A stretch of DNA of 64,000 nucleotides from Paraburkholderia sp. Ac-20340 (GCF_017104965.1 NZ_JAAGPR010000016.1:119225-183224); one strand, 5' to 3'; positions 32,731-42,002 are shown, counted from the stretch's first letter. The notes: generated by a model from the sequence alone, not told the origin. Translations and numbers: made by a program.

Positions 32731-34796
32731 CACAGACCGACCTTCACGAGCGTCGCGCCTTCGCGCTTGAGGTTGCGATAACGCGCGAGCGCCCACAGTG
32801 GGAAGAATTTGCGATAGCCGTGATAACGCAGATAGAACACGCGCGGGAAGCCCGTCGCCGTGAAGCGCGTTTCGTCCCACAGGCCGTGCTCGCGCTGCGT
32901 CGCCTGCAGCCATTCGATGCCGCGCGCCACCGCCGGGTGATTCACTTCGCCCGCCGCCATCAGGCCGAGCAGCGCCCACGCCGTCTGCGACGCCGTGCTG
33001 TCCGCGCGCTCGTAGCCGCGATATTCGAGCTTGTAGCTGGTGCCGTCTTCGCCCCAGCCGCCGTCGTCGTTCTGGATCGCGATCAGCCACTGCGCCGCGC
33101 GTTTCATGCGCGCGTCGTGATGCTCGAGGCCCGCCGCGTTCAGCGCGCACAGCGCCGTCCACGTGCCGTAGATGTAGTTCATGCCCCAGCGGCCGTACCA
33201 GCTGCCGTCGGACTCCTGCTCGGCGAGGATGTAGTTGAACGCGCGCCGCGCCGGATCACTGGTGGTCAGCGTTTCGCCGAGCTGCGCGAGCATCGACAAA
33301 CAACGGCCCGACACATCGGCGGTCGGCGGATCGAGCAGGGCGCCGTGATCCGAGAACGGGATGTTGTTCAGGTATTCGTGGGTGTTTTCCGGCTCGAACG
33401 CACCCCAGCCGCCGTTGCTGCTCTGCATGCCGACCACCCATTCGCGCGCCCGCGCGATCGGTTCGTCGAAATTGCGGGTCTTGTCGAGTTTGTCGACGCG
33501 CTCCATCGCGGCCACCACCACGGCCGTATCGTCGACGTCGGGGTAGTGCGGGTTGGCGTACTGGAACGCCCAGCCGCCGGGACGCACATCCGGGCGGCGC
33601 GAGATCCAGTCGCCGCGCACGTCGAGAATCTGCAGCGGCAGCAGCCATTCGAGGCCGCGCCGCGCGGCTTCGTGCGCACGCGCGTCGCCGGTTTCGATCA
33701 GCGCATGGGCGGCCAGCGAGGTGTCCCAGATCGGCGAGAGACACGGTTGCACGTAGGCTTCGTCGGCGTGAATCGTGACGAGCTTTTCGACCGACTGGCG
33801 CGCAATCGCGCGATGCGGATGATCGGCCGGATAGCCAAGCACGTCGTACATCATCACGGCGTTCGCCATGGCCGGGAAAATCGCGCCCAGGCCGTCTTCG
33901 CCGTTCAGGCGTTCGTCGACGAAGGCCACGGCGGCGTCGATGGCGCGCTGGCGCAGGTAGTTGGGGAACAGCGGATCGGTCACGCGCAGCACGCCGTCCA
34001 CGGCGCGGAAGAAGCCGAACCAGCCCGGGCTTTGATGCGGCGCGCGCTCGTTCAGACCGGTGCTGACAGGCGCACTGTGGAACAGTTCGTCGATCCGCAC
34101 GCCGCGCGGGTTCTTCGCAACCGGACGCTTCGCGCCCAGCACCAGCAGCGGCACGATCACCGTGCGCGCCCAGTACGACACCTTCGACAGATGGAACGGG
34201 AACCACTTCGGCAGCAGCATGATCTCGACCGGCATCATCGGCACTGCGTACCAGGTGACCACGCCGAACAGCGCCAGCAGGATGCGCGTGAAGACGTTGG
34301 CCTTCTCCGCGCCGCCCGCCGCCAGGATCGCTTCGCGCGCGCGCACCATGTGCTCCGCGTCTTCGGCGTCGCCGATCATCTTCAGCGCGAAGTACGCCTT
34401 GATGCTGGCGCTCACGTCCATGTCGCCGTCGGTGAAGAGCGGCCAACCGCCGCCCGGCAGCTGGATGCGGCGCAGGTAGCGCGCGATCTTGCCTTCGAGC
34501 TCCAGGTTCGCTTCTTCGCCGAGGTAGTGGACCAGCAGCACGTATTCGGCGGGAATCGTGGCGTCGGCTTCGAGTTCGTAGACCCAGTGGCCGTCGGCGC
34601 GCTGGTCGGCGAGGATCGCGTCGGTCGCGCGCGCCACGGCGGCGTCGAGGCCGGCCGCGAGGCCTTCGTCGTGGGCCAGCACGGCGGCGGGCACGGGCGT
34701 GCCGGCGGTGGTGCCAACACTGGCGCCAATCGGAGCGCCGGTGGCGTCGGGCGCGGGTGCGAAGTCGTCGGCCGGGGCCTGGGAGAGATCGTTCAT
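32730..34796 (-). CDS. shc: Squalene-hopene cyclase (Shc/HpnF)
   Basis: The 688-aa protein carries the catalytic DxDD motif (DVDDTAVVVAAM) near residue 418 and several QW repeats, among them QSSNGGWGAFEPEN, QESDGSWYGRWG and QNDDGGWGED. It cyclises squalene to hopene and hopanol, the founding step of the pathway, as a monotopic inner-membrane enzyme. The N-terminal 30 residues are Ala/Pro-rich and probably disordered, as often in Burkholderia copies. It starts 16 bp after the hpnE stop and ends overlapping hpnG. Confidence 0.95.
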   Translation of the reverse strand: MNDLSQAPADDFAPAPDATGAPIGASVGTTAGTPVPAAVLAHDEGLAAGLDAAVARATDAILADQRADGHWVYELEADATIPAEYVLLVHYLGEEANLELEGKIARYLRRIQLPGGGWPLFTDGDMDVSASIKAYFALKMIGDAEDAEHMVRAREAILAAGGAEKANVFTRILLALFGVVTWYAVPMMPVEIMLLPKWFPFHLSKVSYWARTVIVPLLVLGAKRPVAKNPRGVRIDELFHSAPVSTGLNERAPHQSPGWFGFFRAVDGVLRVTDPLFPNYLRQRAIDAAVAFVDERLNGEDGLGAIFPAMANAVMMYDVLGYPADHPHRAIARQSVEKLVTIHADEAYVQPCLSPIWDTSLAAHALIETGDARAHEAARRGLEWLLPLQILDVRGDWISRRPDVRPGGWAFQYANPHYPDVDDTAVVVAAMERVDKLDKTRNFDEPIARAREWVVGMQSSNGGWGAFEPENTHEYLNNIPFSDHGALLDPPTADVSGRCLSMLAQLGETLTTSDPARRAFNYILAEQESDGSWYGRWGMNYIYGTWTALCALNAAGLEHHDARMKRAAQWLIAIQNDDGGWGEDGTSYKLEYRGYERADSTASQTAWALLGLMAAGEVNHPAVARGIEWLQATQREHGLWDETRFTATGFPRVFYLRYHGYRKFFPLWALARYRNLKREGATLVKVGL

Positions 34797-34811
34797 CGGT
34801 ACATCCTGGTG

Positions 34812-36062
34812 TCAAGACAGGAGCAGATCCGCAGCCTTGCGGCCCGAGCGGATTGCGCCTTCGATCGTCGCGGGCAGACCGGTTGCGGTCCAGTCGCCTG
34901 CGAGCGTCAAATTGTTCCAGCGGGTGCGCGCCGACGGGCGGCGCAATTCTTCCTGCGGCGTGGCGGCGAACACGGCCTGGGCATCGCTGGCGATCTGCCA
35001 CGCGGGCACGGGATCGGCAGGCAGCGAGGCGGCGGCCGCCACGTCGGTCCAGACGCGCCGCGCGAGTTCTTCGGGCGCGAGCAGCAGCAGTTCGCCCGCG
35101 TCGTGGATCGTGGCGGCAAGGCGCCCCGTCGAGGCGTTGAGCCAGCCCGCCGTGCCGTTGACCAGCACCATCGGCGTAGCAAGGCCGGTCGGCGGCTCGA
35201 TCGCGAAATGCAGCGTGACGATGGCGGTATGGCGTTGCGGCGTCGGCAAGCCCGGCACGAGCGCGGCGGCCGCCGCGGACGGCACCGCCAGCAGCACGGC
35301 TTCATCGGCGCCCAGCAGCACGCGGCCACTGTCGAAATCGAGTGCGGCGACGCGCTGCGACGCGTCGTCGTACACGATCTCCTGAAGCGGCGAATCGAGC
35401 CGGATGGCCGCGCCGCCGTGCTGCAACATGCGCAGCGCCGGATCGATGAAAGCGCTCGACAGGCCGTGGCGCGCGGTCAGCGGCCGGAACGCCTCGCCGC
35501 CGATCGACAGCGCCTCGCGCAACATCGCGCCCGCCAGTTCCGCGCTCGCTTCGCGCGGCTCGATATTGAGCACGGCGAGATAGAGCGGGCGCAGCAGCCG
35601 CTCCCACAACGGTCCGGCGCACTGCATGGTCTGCGCGACACTGCGTCCGGGTTTGGCGAACAGCAGCGGCAGCACCGCGAGGTAATCGATTGTGCGCGTG
35701 TCGGGCACGCGCGCGTTGGCGTCGGCGATCCACAGCGGCAGGCGCGAACGCGAGAAACGCACGTTCCAGCGCGAGCGCGCCGCCAGATCCATGAAGGCGA
35801 AACCGGGTTCGTCGGGGCCCGCCAGCGCATCGACTGCGCCGATTTCGCGCACGTAGTCGAGCGTTTCGGCGTGACCCGCCAGCACCACGTGATTGCCGCT
35901 GTCGAGCGTGGCCGCGAGCGCGCGGTCATAGTACGAACGGCATCGTCCACCTGCCTGGCCCGCCGCTTCGTGCAGCGCGATCTGCACGCCACGCCGCTGC
36001 AACCGGACCGCCGCCGCGAGGCCTGCAAGCCCCGCGCCGATCACGTGGACGAGCCGGGGCAT
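34812..36062 (-). CDS. hpnE: HpnE, hydroxysqualene dehydroxylase (FAD-dependent)
   Basis: The 416-aa amine-oxidase-type flavoprotein has the N-terminal FAD motif VHVIGAGLAGLAAAVRLQRRGVQIALHEA and AGGRCRSYYD. The C-terminal NNLTLAGDWTATGLPATIEGAIRSGRKAA is the FAD-contacting segment of carotenoid-desaturase-like enzymes. HpnE reduces hydroxysqualene to squalene, completing the HpnC-HpnD-HpnE route. The ATG at 36062 shares one base with the hpnD stop (TGATG). Confidence 0.93.
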   Translation of the reverse strand: MPRLVHVIGAGLAGLAAAVRLQRRGVQIALHEAAGQAGGRCRSYYDRALAATLDSGNHVVLAGHAETLDYVREIGAVDALAGPDEPGFAFMDLAARSRWNVRFSRSRLPLWIADANARVPDTRTIDYLAVLPLLFAKPGRSVAQTMQCAGPLWERLLRPLYLAVLNIEPREASAELAGAMLREALSIGGEAFRPLTARHGLSSAFIDPALRMLQHGGAAIRLDSPLQEIVYDDASQRVAALDFDSGRVLLGADEAVLLAVPSAAAAALVPGLPTPQRHTAIVTLHFAIEPPTGLATPMVLVNGTAGWLNASTGRLAATIHDAGELLLLAPEELARRVWTDVAAAASLPADPVPAWQIASDAQAVFAATPQEELRRPSARTRWNNLTLAGDWTATGLPATIEGAIRSGRKAADLLLS

Positions 36063-36913
36063 CAGAAGAGCGCGTAGCGCGCCACGATCCACATCAGCCG
36101 TGCGCGCGGCTTGGCGAGCTTCGGACGCGGCAGGTCGAAGCCGCGATCGACGGTGCGTTCGAGCAGCACGCGATAGACGCCCGACATGATGCGCGGCGCC
36201 TTGACCTGCACGCGCGGCGTGCGGTCCATGATCGCGTCGGCTTCGGCGAAATGCTTGAGCGCGCGCTCCACCAGCGTCGCGCACACGCGCGGCAGCGACG
36301 GATCGGCGGCAATCTGGTGCGGGCTCGTGGCCGCGATGCCTTCGCGCGCGAGCAGTTCGCGCGGCAGATAGCAGCGGCGGATATCGGCGTCTTCGTCGAT
36401 ATCGCGCAGGATGTTGGTGAGCTGCAGCGCGCGCCCGAGGTGATGCGAGAGCAGGCGGCCAGGCTCGTCTGCCATCCCGAAAATTCTCACCGACAAACGG
36501 CCCGCCGCACTCGCGACGCGGTCGCAGTACAGGTCGAGCGTGTCTTCATCGGGTGCGCAGATGTCTTCGGCGGCGTCCATGGCCATGCCGTCGATCATCG
36601 CGTGGAAATCCTCGCGCTGCAGACCGAAGGTATGGATGTGGCGCGTGAGCGCCGCCAGCGACGCGCGCGGCGTGCCGGCATAGCACGCGTCGATATCGGC
36701 GCGCCATTGGTCGAGCCCCGCCGCACGCTCGGCGCGCGGCAGGTCGCTATCCGCGATGTCGTCGACAGCGCGGCAAAAAGCGTAGACCTGATACATGGCG
36801 TCGCGCTGCGCCGGCGGCAAAATGCGCATCGCGAGATAAAACGAACTGCCCGACGAAGCGGCGGCAGCATCGGTCTGCTGTGTATCGTCCACGACGAGGT
36901 TGGAAACGGCCAA
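36062..36913 (-). CDS. hpnD: HpnD, presqualene diphosphate synthase
   Basis: I choose the TTG at 36913, which follows GCGGAG by about 6 bp and gives 283 aa beginning MAVSNLVVDDTQQTD. The farther in-frame ATG at 37060 would begin only 14 bp from the intron end and encode an Arg/Pro-rich tail. Aspartate motifs YAFCRAVDDIADSD and LTNILRDIDEDADIRRCYLP bind the diphosphates. HpnD condenses two farnesyl diphosphates to presqualene diphosphate. It is the first gene of the hpnDE-shc-hpnG operon, and a group II intron lies 132 bp upstream. Confidence 0.92.
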   Translation of the reverse strand: MAVSNLVVDDTQQTDAAAASSGSSFYLAMRILPPAQRDAMYQVYAFCRAVDDIADSDLPRAERAAGLDQWRADIDACYAGTPRASLAALTRHIHTFGLQREDFHAMIDGMAMDAAEDICAPDEDTLDLYCDRVASAAGRLSVRIFGMADEPGRLLSHHLGRALQLTNILRDIDEDADIRRCYLPRELLAREGIAATSPHQIAADPSLPRVCATLVERALKHFAEADAIMDRTPRVQVKAPRIMSGVYRVLLERTVDRGFDLPRPKLAKPRARLMWIVARYALF

Positions 36914-37045
36914 GACGAACTCCGCTGGGGGGCGCCCTCGACGGGGCGTTTCAGATATTCGGGCCCGCGAGTCGCGGGTCGCCCGCGCGCGCGGACACGC
37001 GCGAGGCACCGGCCTTGTCGGAACACCGTTCAAGGTGCGAGGCCG

Positions 37046-39828
37046 GTAGGGTAGCCCCATTCCTTTACAGGAACGGGGCCCCCTAAGAACTGTACGTGCG
37101 AGTTTCCCCGCATACAGCTCAAGCCTACAAAAACAAAACCCTATCTACAGTAGGGCCGGCTTCGTTACTGCAATTTTACCAGCGTGCACCTGCTGATGGC
37201 AGTGCGGATGCAATAACACTCGATTGGAAAGGGCATTCGACCCTCCCGTCATCCGATATTCCAGATGATGGTCGTGCCACCCTGTCTCATCCGTTAGAGC
37301 GCAGTCGCAGTGAGCGCATAGCCCTCGCTGCGACATAAACAACGACGCCCACTGCTTTCGATAGCGCATCGAATCCCACATGCGCTCCTGCCGCAACTGC
37401 TCGCCATATTGCTCCCACATCGGATCGAAGGGGTTGAATTCCCCCTTGATCTTCTTATGGCGCCTGATTTCCGTACCGCTGAGTTGGTACAAATCGAAGA
37501 GCCCTTTGCTGCCGTCCTCTCGAACCACTGGCGCGGCAAACACCCAAGAGCGAGAACCGACCGCGTGAAAGTACCTCCTCTTCACCCAATCCGTGCTCTT
37601 CTGGGGATGTCGCCGCCTGGACCACCGCCAGAGCCGCTTAAACAACAGATGCTCCATGCGTGTGTACGCCTGCTTAGCCACAACTGGACTGTGATACTGA
37701 GCCCAGCCGCGCAACATCGGGTTAAGCAGTCGGATCAGTCCTTCCTGCTTCACCGTCTTGTTGGTACTGATGACGTCCACAGCTTTGCGATAGAACGCTT
37801 GCGCGTTTTTCTTGCTCGGCTTGATGAGCAGCTTTCCGGAGTACTTCCGGAAATTCCACCCAAGGAAGTCGAAGCCATCGTCAATGTGGACCACACGCGT
37901 CTTTTCCTCAGAGAGTTGAAGGCCTCGTTGTGCAAGGAATTCTTCGATCCAAGGTTTGACTTCGTTTTCCAGTATCTCTTTCGAGGCACCAGTAATGACG
38001 AAATCGTCGGCGTATCGCACCAAGTTAACTTTCAGCTTCCCGGCCTTCTTGATCCCGTGACGCGCGATGAGATGCGCTGTCAGTTCACTTTCCAGACCGT
38101 TCAGAGTCACGTTGGCCAACGTCGGGGAGATGATGCCCCCTTGTGGCGTACCTGCCTCAGTCGCCTGTAGCTGCCCCTTGTAAATCAGGCCAGCCCTCAG
38201 CCACTTCCGGAGAATGCCCTTGTCCATTTGAACGCGGTCAATCAGCCAGTCGTGGTTGATGTAATCAAAGCAGCCCTTGATATCTGCTTCCAGAATCCAT
38301 TGGGCCGAAATGCGCCTGGATATGGTCACAAAGATCTGAGCCATGGCATCGGCCGTAGAGCGGTTGGTCCTAAACCCATATGAGTTCGGGTCACTCGTCG
38401 ACTCTGCCACGGGCTCCAAGGCCAATAGATACAGGGCCTGCATCGCCCTGTCTCGCATGGTCGGAATGCCCAGCGGGCGTTCTTTCCCGTTGGCCTTGGG
38501 GATGAAGACTCGCCGTAATGGCAAAGCCTTATATCCACGCCGCTTTAATCTGCCGATGGCTTCCCATCGGCTGTCAGGCGAATCCCATAGTTCGCGATCG
38601 ACTCCAGCCGTTCGCGCGCCTTGGTTCTGCGTAACACGTCGCACCGCATACAACTTCGCGGACAACGTGCGGGTCAACATTCGTTGCAGGGCTTTCACCC
38701 TGCGCCAGTCGCCTTCCCGCGTCGCCTTCGCAATTCGAATCTGCATCCCTCCCACGTTCCGTTCGACTCGTCGCCAATCTACGGCGTACCAGTTATCCGG
38801 CGCGTGTGAGAGCGCAGATCGATCCTTTCGGACAGATACTCTCATGCTGCTCTCCCGCTTGAAGAAGTGAATCCCGCACGAGGAGCAACACGCCCCTTGC
38901 GGGAGCGTTTTGCTCCCGCAACGGGGTAATAACAGCGCTGACGACCAAGATCGCCAGCGATCACAATTTCCGCTAGAGGTTCGTCAGCCGTCTTGCGACG
39001 GTAGACCAAACGGAAGTCTGCCCGCTTTCGCGTGGGGTAATGTCTCAACCCCTATGCATCCCATTACAGGATACCTTTCGCTTTCTCCGTCCTCCCATAC
39101 CCGCACAGTCAACGGCGTTCCTTGCGGTTCGCTTGCCTGCAATGCTCCGCAGGCGACCCTACGGGCTTACCACGTTCCCGATCCATCACACGACTGGTTT
39201 AGGCTCCACCTCTTCCCCGGCGGTCGATTGGCGACGTAGCCCGACGTTTCAACGAGCTAGCCGACCGCACACCATTTTGGTTGATGCCTGTCAGCAGTTT
39301 TGGCACCGCTTTTGTCACGGGGTTTATCAGTGATTCACATACGTTAGCCATGTCAGTCAGCCTAGCGTCTCGACCCCCTTCCTGCTGGGAGTGTCTCGGA
39401 GACCGCCTCACGGCGATTTCCGACCCGTGAAATACCGGGGACTGCATTGTCAGGAAAGCTTCACACCTCACCGTTACCAGTGACGCATGTCTCCGTAGGC
39501 TACTGCTAGTCGCATAGCAGGTTCGCTGCACTCGTCGGCCGAAGACTTCCGAGTGTGAACAATGATGGATCGAGCTAAGTACGCTCGTCGTCACAGTGAG
39601 CCTTGGGCCGATTGGCCAAGGTGATGTAAACGGTACTTTCGCCTTGTCGGCGGAGGTACTGCCGCTGACAGGGCGGACTCTGGTGGTAACCAGAGCAATA
39701 CATTAAGTGGACTTCGCGATCAGGCTAAGTTCAACATCTCACAGAAGTTTGGGCAAAAGCCCCCCAAACCCCCAATAGGGGGATGGTTTGTCGATGCTCG
39801 TGACGTGAGCGGACGGTGCGTGTCGCAC
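37046..39828 (-). mobile_element. Group II intron, complete, with encoded RT-maturase
   Basis: The minus-strand element runs from GTGCGACACG (5' end at 39828) to CTACCCTAC (3' end at 37046). Domain V is intact at 37120-37087: GAGCTGTATGCG...CGCACGTACAGTTC, with a GAAA loop and an AGC triad. Domain VI follows as a GC stem with a bulged A before the 3' end. EBS1 (GAAACG, 39250-39245) pairs exactly with the last 6 bases of the 5' exon, CGTTTC. EBS2 (GCCAAAA, 39304-39298) pairs with the preceding TTTTGGC. The RT gene occupies domain IV. The element sits between the diguanylate cyclase gene and hpnD and does not break a gene. Boundaries are precise on this evidence. Confidence 0.9.
37145..38845 (-). 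CDS. ltrA: Group II intron reverse transcriptase/maturase with HNH endonuclease domain
   Basis: The 566-aa intron-encoded protein has an RT0-RT7 fold: FIPKANGKERPLGIPTMRDRAMQALYLLALEP, FRTNRSTADAM, ADIKGCFDYINHDWL, TPQGGIISPTLANV and VRYADDFV, the catalytic YADD at about residue 277. Next come domain X (GWAQYHSPVVAKQAYTRMEHLLFKRLWRW) and a C-terminal HNH/zinc endonuclease (LCAHCDCALT ... DHHLEYRMTGGSNALSNRVLLHPHCHQQVH). The full set suggests the intron can splice and retrohome. GGGAGAGCAGC precedes the ATG. No frameshift or stop is seen. Confidence 0.95.
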   Translation of the reverse strand: MRVSVRKDRSALSHAPDNWYAVDWRRVERNVGGMQIRIAKATREGDWRRVKALQRMLTRTLSAKLYAVRRVTQNQGARTAGVDRELWDSPDSRWEAIGRLKRRGYKALPLRRVFIPKANGKERPLGIPTMRDRAMQALYLLALEPVAESTSDPNSYGFRTNRSTADAMAQIFVTISRRISAQWILEADIKGCFDYINHDWLIDRVQMDKGILRKWLRAGLIYKGQLQATEAGTPQGGIISPTLANVTLNGLESELTAHLIARHGIKKAGKLKVNLVRYADDFVITGASKEILENEVKPWIEEFLAQRGLQLSEEKTRVVHIDDGFDFLGWNFRKYSGKLLIKPSKKNAQAFYRKAVDVISTNKTVKQEGLIRLLNPMLRGWAQYHSPVVAKQAYTRMEHLLFKRLWRWSRRRHPQKSTDWVKRRYFHAVGSRSWVFAAPVVREDGSKGLFDLYQLSGTEIRRHKKIKGEFNPFDPMWEQYGEQLRQERMWDSMRYRKQWASLFMSQRGLCAHCDCALTDETGWHDHHLEYRMTGGSNALSNRVLLHPHCHQQVHAGKIAVTKPALL

Positions 39829-39840
39829 GAAACGGCCAAA

Positions 39841-39846
39841 AGTATA
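39841..39846 (-). promoter_or_regulatory. Possible extended -10 promoter of the hpnDE-shc-hpnG operon, upstream of the intron
   Basis: On the minus strand, TGATATACT contains TATACT preceded by TG, an extended -10. The -35 is weak (CTGACT, about 21 bp upstream). Transcription would start near 39834, a few bases before the intron's first base at 39828. The rest of 39829-40064 holds no gene; it is the 3' flank of the diguanylate cyclase gene. Confidence 0.4.
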
Positions 39847-40064
39847 TCAACCTTTGCCTGCTGCCGCAGTCAGGGGGCGGTTGGGGCAAGCAAAGGGAAA
39901 CGGGGCGCGGTGGGTTCGCGCCGCCTTCGGAGGATTTGCCCAGCCGGTTAATCGCACATTGCACGCGATTTTTAACCTAACTTCGCTCAATTTCCCCGAT
40001 AATTTCGCCGACGCCGCTGATACTCGGGGAACGCGCGCCGGAACCCCTCGTCCTGCTCGAGGAG

Positions 40065-41021
40065 CTAATTGAGCTCGTGCAGCAGCACCACCGAGCGGTT
40101 GCGGCCCTGGCGCTTGGCGCTGTAAAGCGCGGCGTCCGCCTCGTTGATCATGACCTCGTAGTCGTTCGAGCCGGGTCGCGCCGACGCCGCGCCCACGCTG
40201 GCCGTCACCGCCACGACGTCGCCCTGCACGTCCACAGGCGTATCGCCGATCGTATGACGGATCTTTTCGGCCACGTGCATTGCGTCGTCGAGCGGCGTGC
40301 ACGGCAGCAGCAGCGCGAATTCCTCGCCGCCGAAGCGCCCGAAAATGTCTTCCTTGCGCACCACGCCGGCCACGCGCTGCGCCATCGTGCGCAGCACCGT
40401 GTCGCCGGCGACGTGGCCGAATTCGTCGTTGATCTTCTTGAAGTGGTCCAGATCGAACAGCAGCACGGACATCTCGCCGCCATAACGCTGCCAGCGCGAG
40501 AACTCCTCGGCCAGACGCGTTTCGAAATAGCGCCGGTTGCCGATGCCCGTGAGGCCGTCGCGATCGGCGTATTCGCGCAGTTTGGTGACCGCTTCCTCGC
40601 GCTCGCGCTGCATCACGCTCACGTGCGTGACATCGGTGATCGTCACGCACACGGCGATCACTTCGCGATCGCGCATCAGCGGCATGAAGGTGCAGTCCTG
40701 CTGCATGTAGTCGACGCCGCCCGTGATGGGGCGATCGTGATCGAAGCGGAACAGGTAAGGGCGTTGTTCCCACGAGCTGAAGGCGAAGCTACCCAGCTGG
40801 AACACGCTTTCGACCTTGCGCGCGAGCCAGGCGCGCGGCAGTTCGGGAAAACGTTCGAAGACCGGACGGCCGATCACGTCTTCGGCGGCCACGCCGCTGT
40901 GGTCCTGCATGAAGCGATTCCACATCAGCACGTTCATCTCGCGGTCGAGGACGAAGATGCCGAAACCAACACGCTCCGCGACGAGGTCGGAGAGCGAGGG
41001 CGATGAAACAGGGGTAGTCAT
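40065..41021 (-). CDS. PAS-GGDEF diguanylate cyclase
   Basis: The 318-aa cytoplasmic protein has an N-terminal PAS domain (VGFGIFVLDREMNVLMWNRFMQDHSGV ... ITDVTHVS). The C-terminal GGDEF domain has active-site FGRFGGEEFALLLP and a c-di-GMP inhibitory site RxxD five residues before it (RKEDIFGRF). It should make c-di-GMP from GTP under product feedback. The ATG overlaps the end of the cheC gene by 4 bp, so it belongs to a response regulator-CheC-DGC operon. Confidence 0.92.
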   Translation of the reverse strand: MTTPVSSPSLSDLVAERVGFGIFVLDREMNVLMWNRFMQDHSGVAAEDVIGRPVFERFPELPRAWLARKVESVFQLGSFAFSSWEQRPYLFRFDHDRPITGGVDYMQQDCTFMPLMRDREVIAVCVTITDVTHVSVMQREREEAVTKLREYADRDGLTGIGNRRYFETRLAEEFSRWQRYGGEMSVLLFDLDHFKKINDEFGHVAGDTVLRTMAQRVAGVVRKEDIFGRFGGEEFALLLPCTPLDDAMHVAEKIRHTIGDTPVDVQGDVVAVTASVGAASARPGSNDYEVMINEADAALYSAKRQGRNRSVVLLHELN

Positions 41022-41641
41022 AGGCTATGGAGCATGGCGTCGATGGCGCGGCTCACATGATAAATCGACTCCTCGGCCATCAGCATGACGAGATGCGCGC
41101 GGAAGCGCTGGTCTTCCAGCGCGAAATTGACTTCGACGAGCAGCGCCAGATCCCAGGCCAGCAGGCCGGGCTGGAACACCTCGTCGAGCGTGACGGCCTC
41201 GCCCAGCAGGCCAGGCTGCGAGAACACCGGCAAGCGCCCGAGCTGGTCGAGCATCGACGATACGCACGCGCCCGTCAGCACGTTCGCCACGTCGAAAATC
41301 AGTTCCTGTTCCGTGAGCGCATCCCACGCCGATTCCGCGAATGGGCCGCCGACCAGCGCACCCAGTTCGCCGATTTCGCCGCTGCGGCAGATCACCAGCG
41401 CCTCGCCCTTGATCTCGGAGCGAAAGCCCTGTCGCACTGCGGTGACCGGGCCATCGATGCCGGTCATTTCGCGCAGCGCCTGCGCCGCCTCGCGCACCGC
41501 CACCACGCGCACACGCGGCACCGACAGTTCGATGAACGCATTGAGCAGGCCCGACAGGCGCGTAGCCGCCTGACCCATGCCGAGATTGGCGATTTCCTGC
41601 AGGGCGTCGCGCTGCAGTTCCGTGAACACTCGATCAGGCAT
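41018..41641 (-). CDS. CheC-like chemotaxis phosphatase family protein
   Basis: The 207-aa protein has two CheC repeats. The first, LQEIANLGMGQAATRLSGLL, holds the ExxN phosphatase motif; the second, IFDVANVLTGACVSSMLDQLG, has Asp in place of Glu (DVAN). CheC proteins dephosphorylate CheY-type regulators. Overlaps of 8 bp with the upstream receiver gene and 4 bp with the downstream DGC gene indicate a single unit that may control c-di-GMP. No che genes are near, so the link to flagellar chemotaxis is uncertain. Confidence 0.85.
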   Translation of the reverse strand: MPDRVFTELQRDALQEIANLGMGQAATRLSGLLNAFIELSVPRVRVVAVREAAQALREMTGIDGPVTAVRQGFRSEIKGEALVICRSGEIGELGALVGGPFAESAWDALTEQELIFDVANVLTGACVSSMLDQLGRLPVFSQPGLLGEAVTLDEVFQPGLLAWDLALLVEVNFALEDQRFRAHLVMLMAEESIYHVSRAIDAMLHSL

Positions 41642-42002
41642 ACAACCCGTACTCCTTCAGGATGGGTAGCAGCGCTTCCTGGGTGACCGGCTTCGGCACG
41701 AACGCCATCGCACCGAGCGCCAGTGCGCGCTCCTGGGCGCGCGGCTGGACATCGGCGGAAACGACGATCACGAAGGTATTCAGGTCCTCATGCTGGAGCG
41801 CTTCGAGAACCTGGAAGCCCGTCATATCGGGCATCGTGAGGTCGAGAAACATGACCGGTGCACGCCCGGCGCGATAATGCGCCAGCGCTTCTCGTCCGTT
41901 CGACGCGTAGGAAATCTCGACGTCCCAGTCCTCGGGAAGCGCCTTCGTGAGCACCTTGCGGGCTAGCAGCGAATCGTCGGCGATCACGATGGGCAAGGAC
42001 AT
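41634..42002 (-). CDS. Single-domain response regulator (CheY-like)
   Basis: The 122-aa receiver domain has acidic DD at 9-10, phospho-acceptor Asp54 (VMFLDLTMPDM), Ser/Thr in VIVVSAD, and Lys in FVPKPVT. There is no output domain. It is probably the substrate of the CheC-like phosphatase encoded next, and its phosphodonor may be the divergent hybrid kinase. The Shine-Dalgarno is weak. Confidence 0.92.
   Translation of the reverse strand: MSLPIVIADDSLLARKVLTKALPEDWDVEISYASNGREALAHYRAGRAPVMFLDLTMPDMTGFQVLEALQHEDLNTFVIVVSADVQPRAQERALALGAMAFVPKPVTQEALLPILKEYGLYA

Noticed and set aside
32715..36077. Long open frame (about 1120 codons) opposite shc and hpnE
   Set aside because: It is antisense to two well-supported genes; the product is His/Arg-rich with no domain pattern, a common result of GC-biased third positions.
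36914..37060. Longer N-terminus for HpnD from the ATG at 37060
   Set aside because: The extra 49 residues are Arg/Pro-rich and begin next to the intron end; the TTG at 36913 has a good ribosome-binding site and matches family length.
37409..38870. Plus-strand frames inside the group II intron
   Set aside because: They are antisense to the RT-maturase gene, whose motifs are intact on the minus strand.
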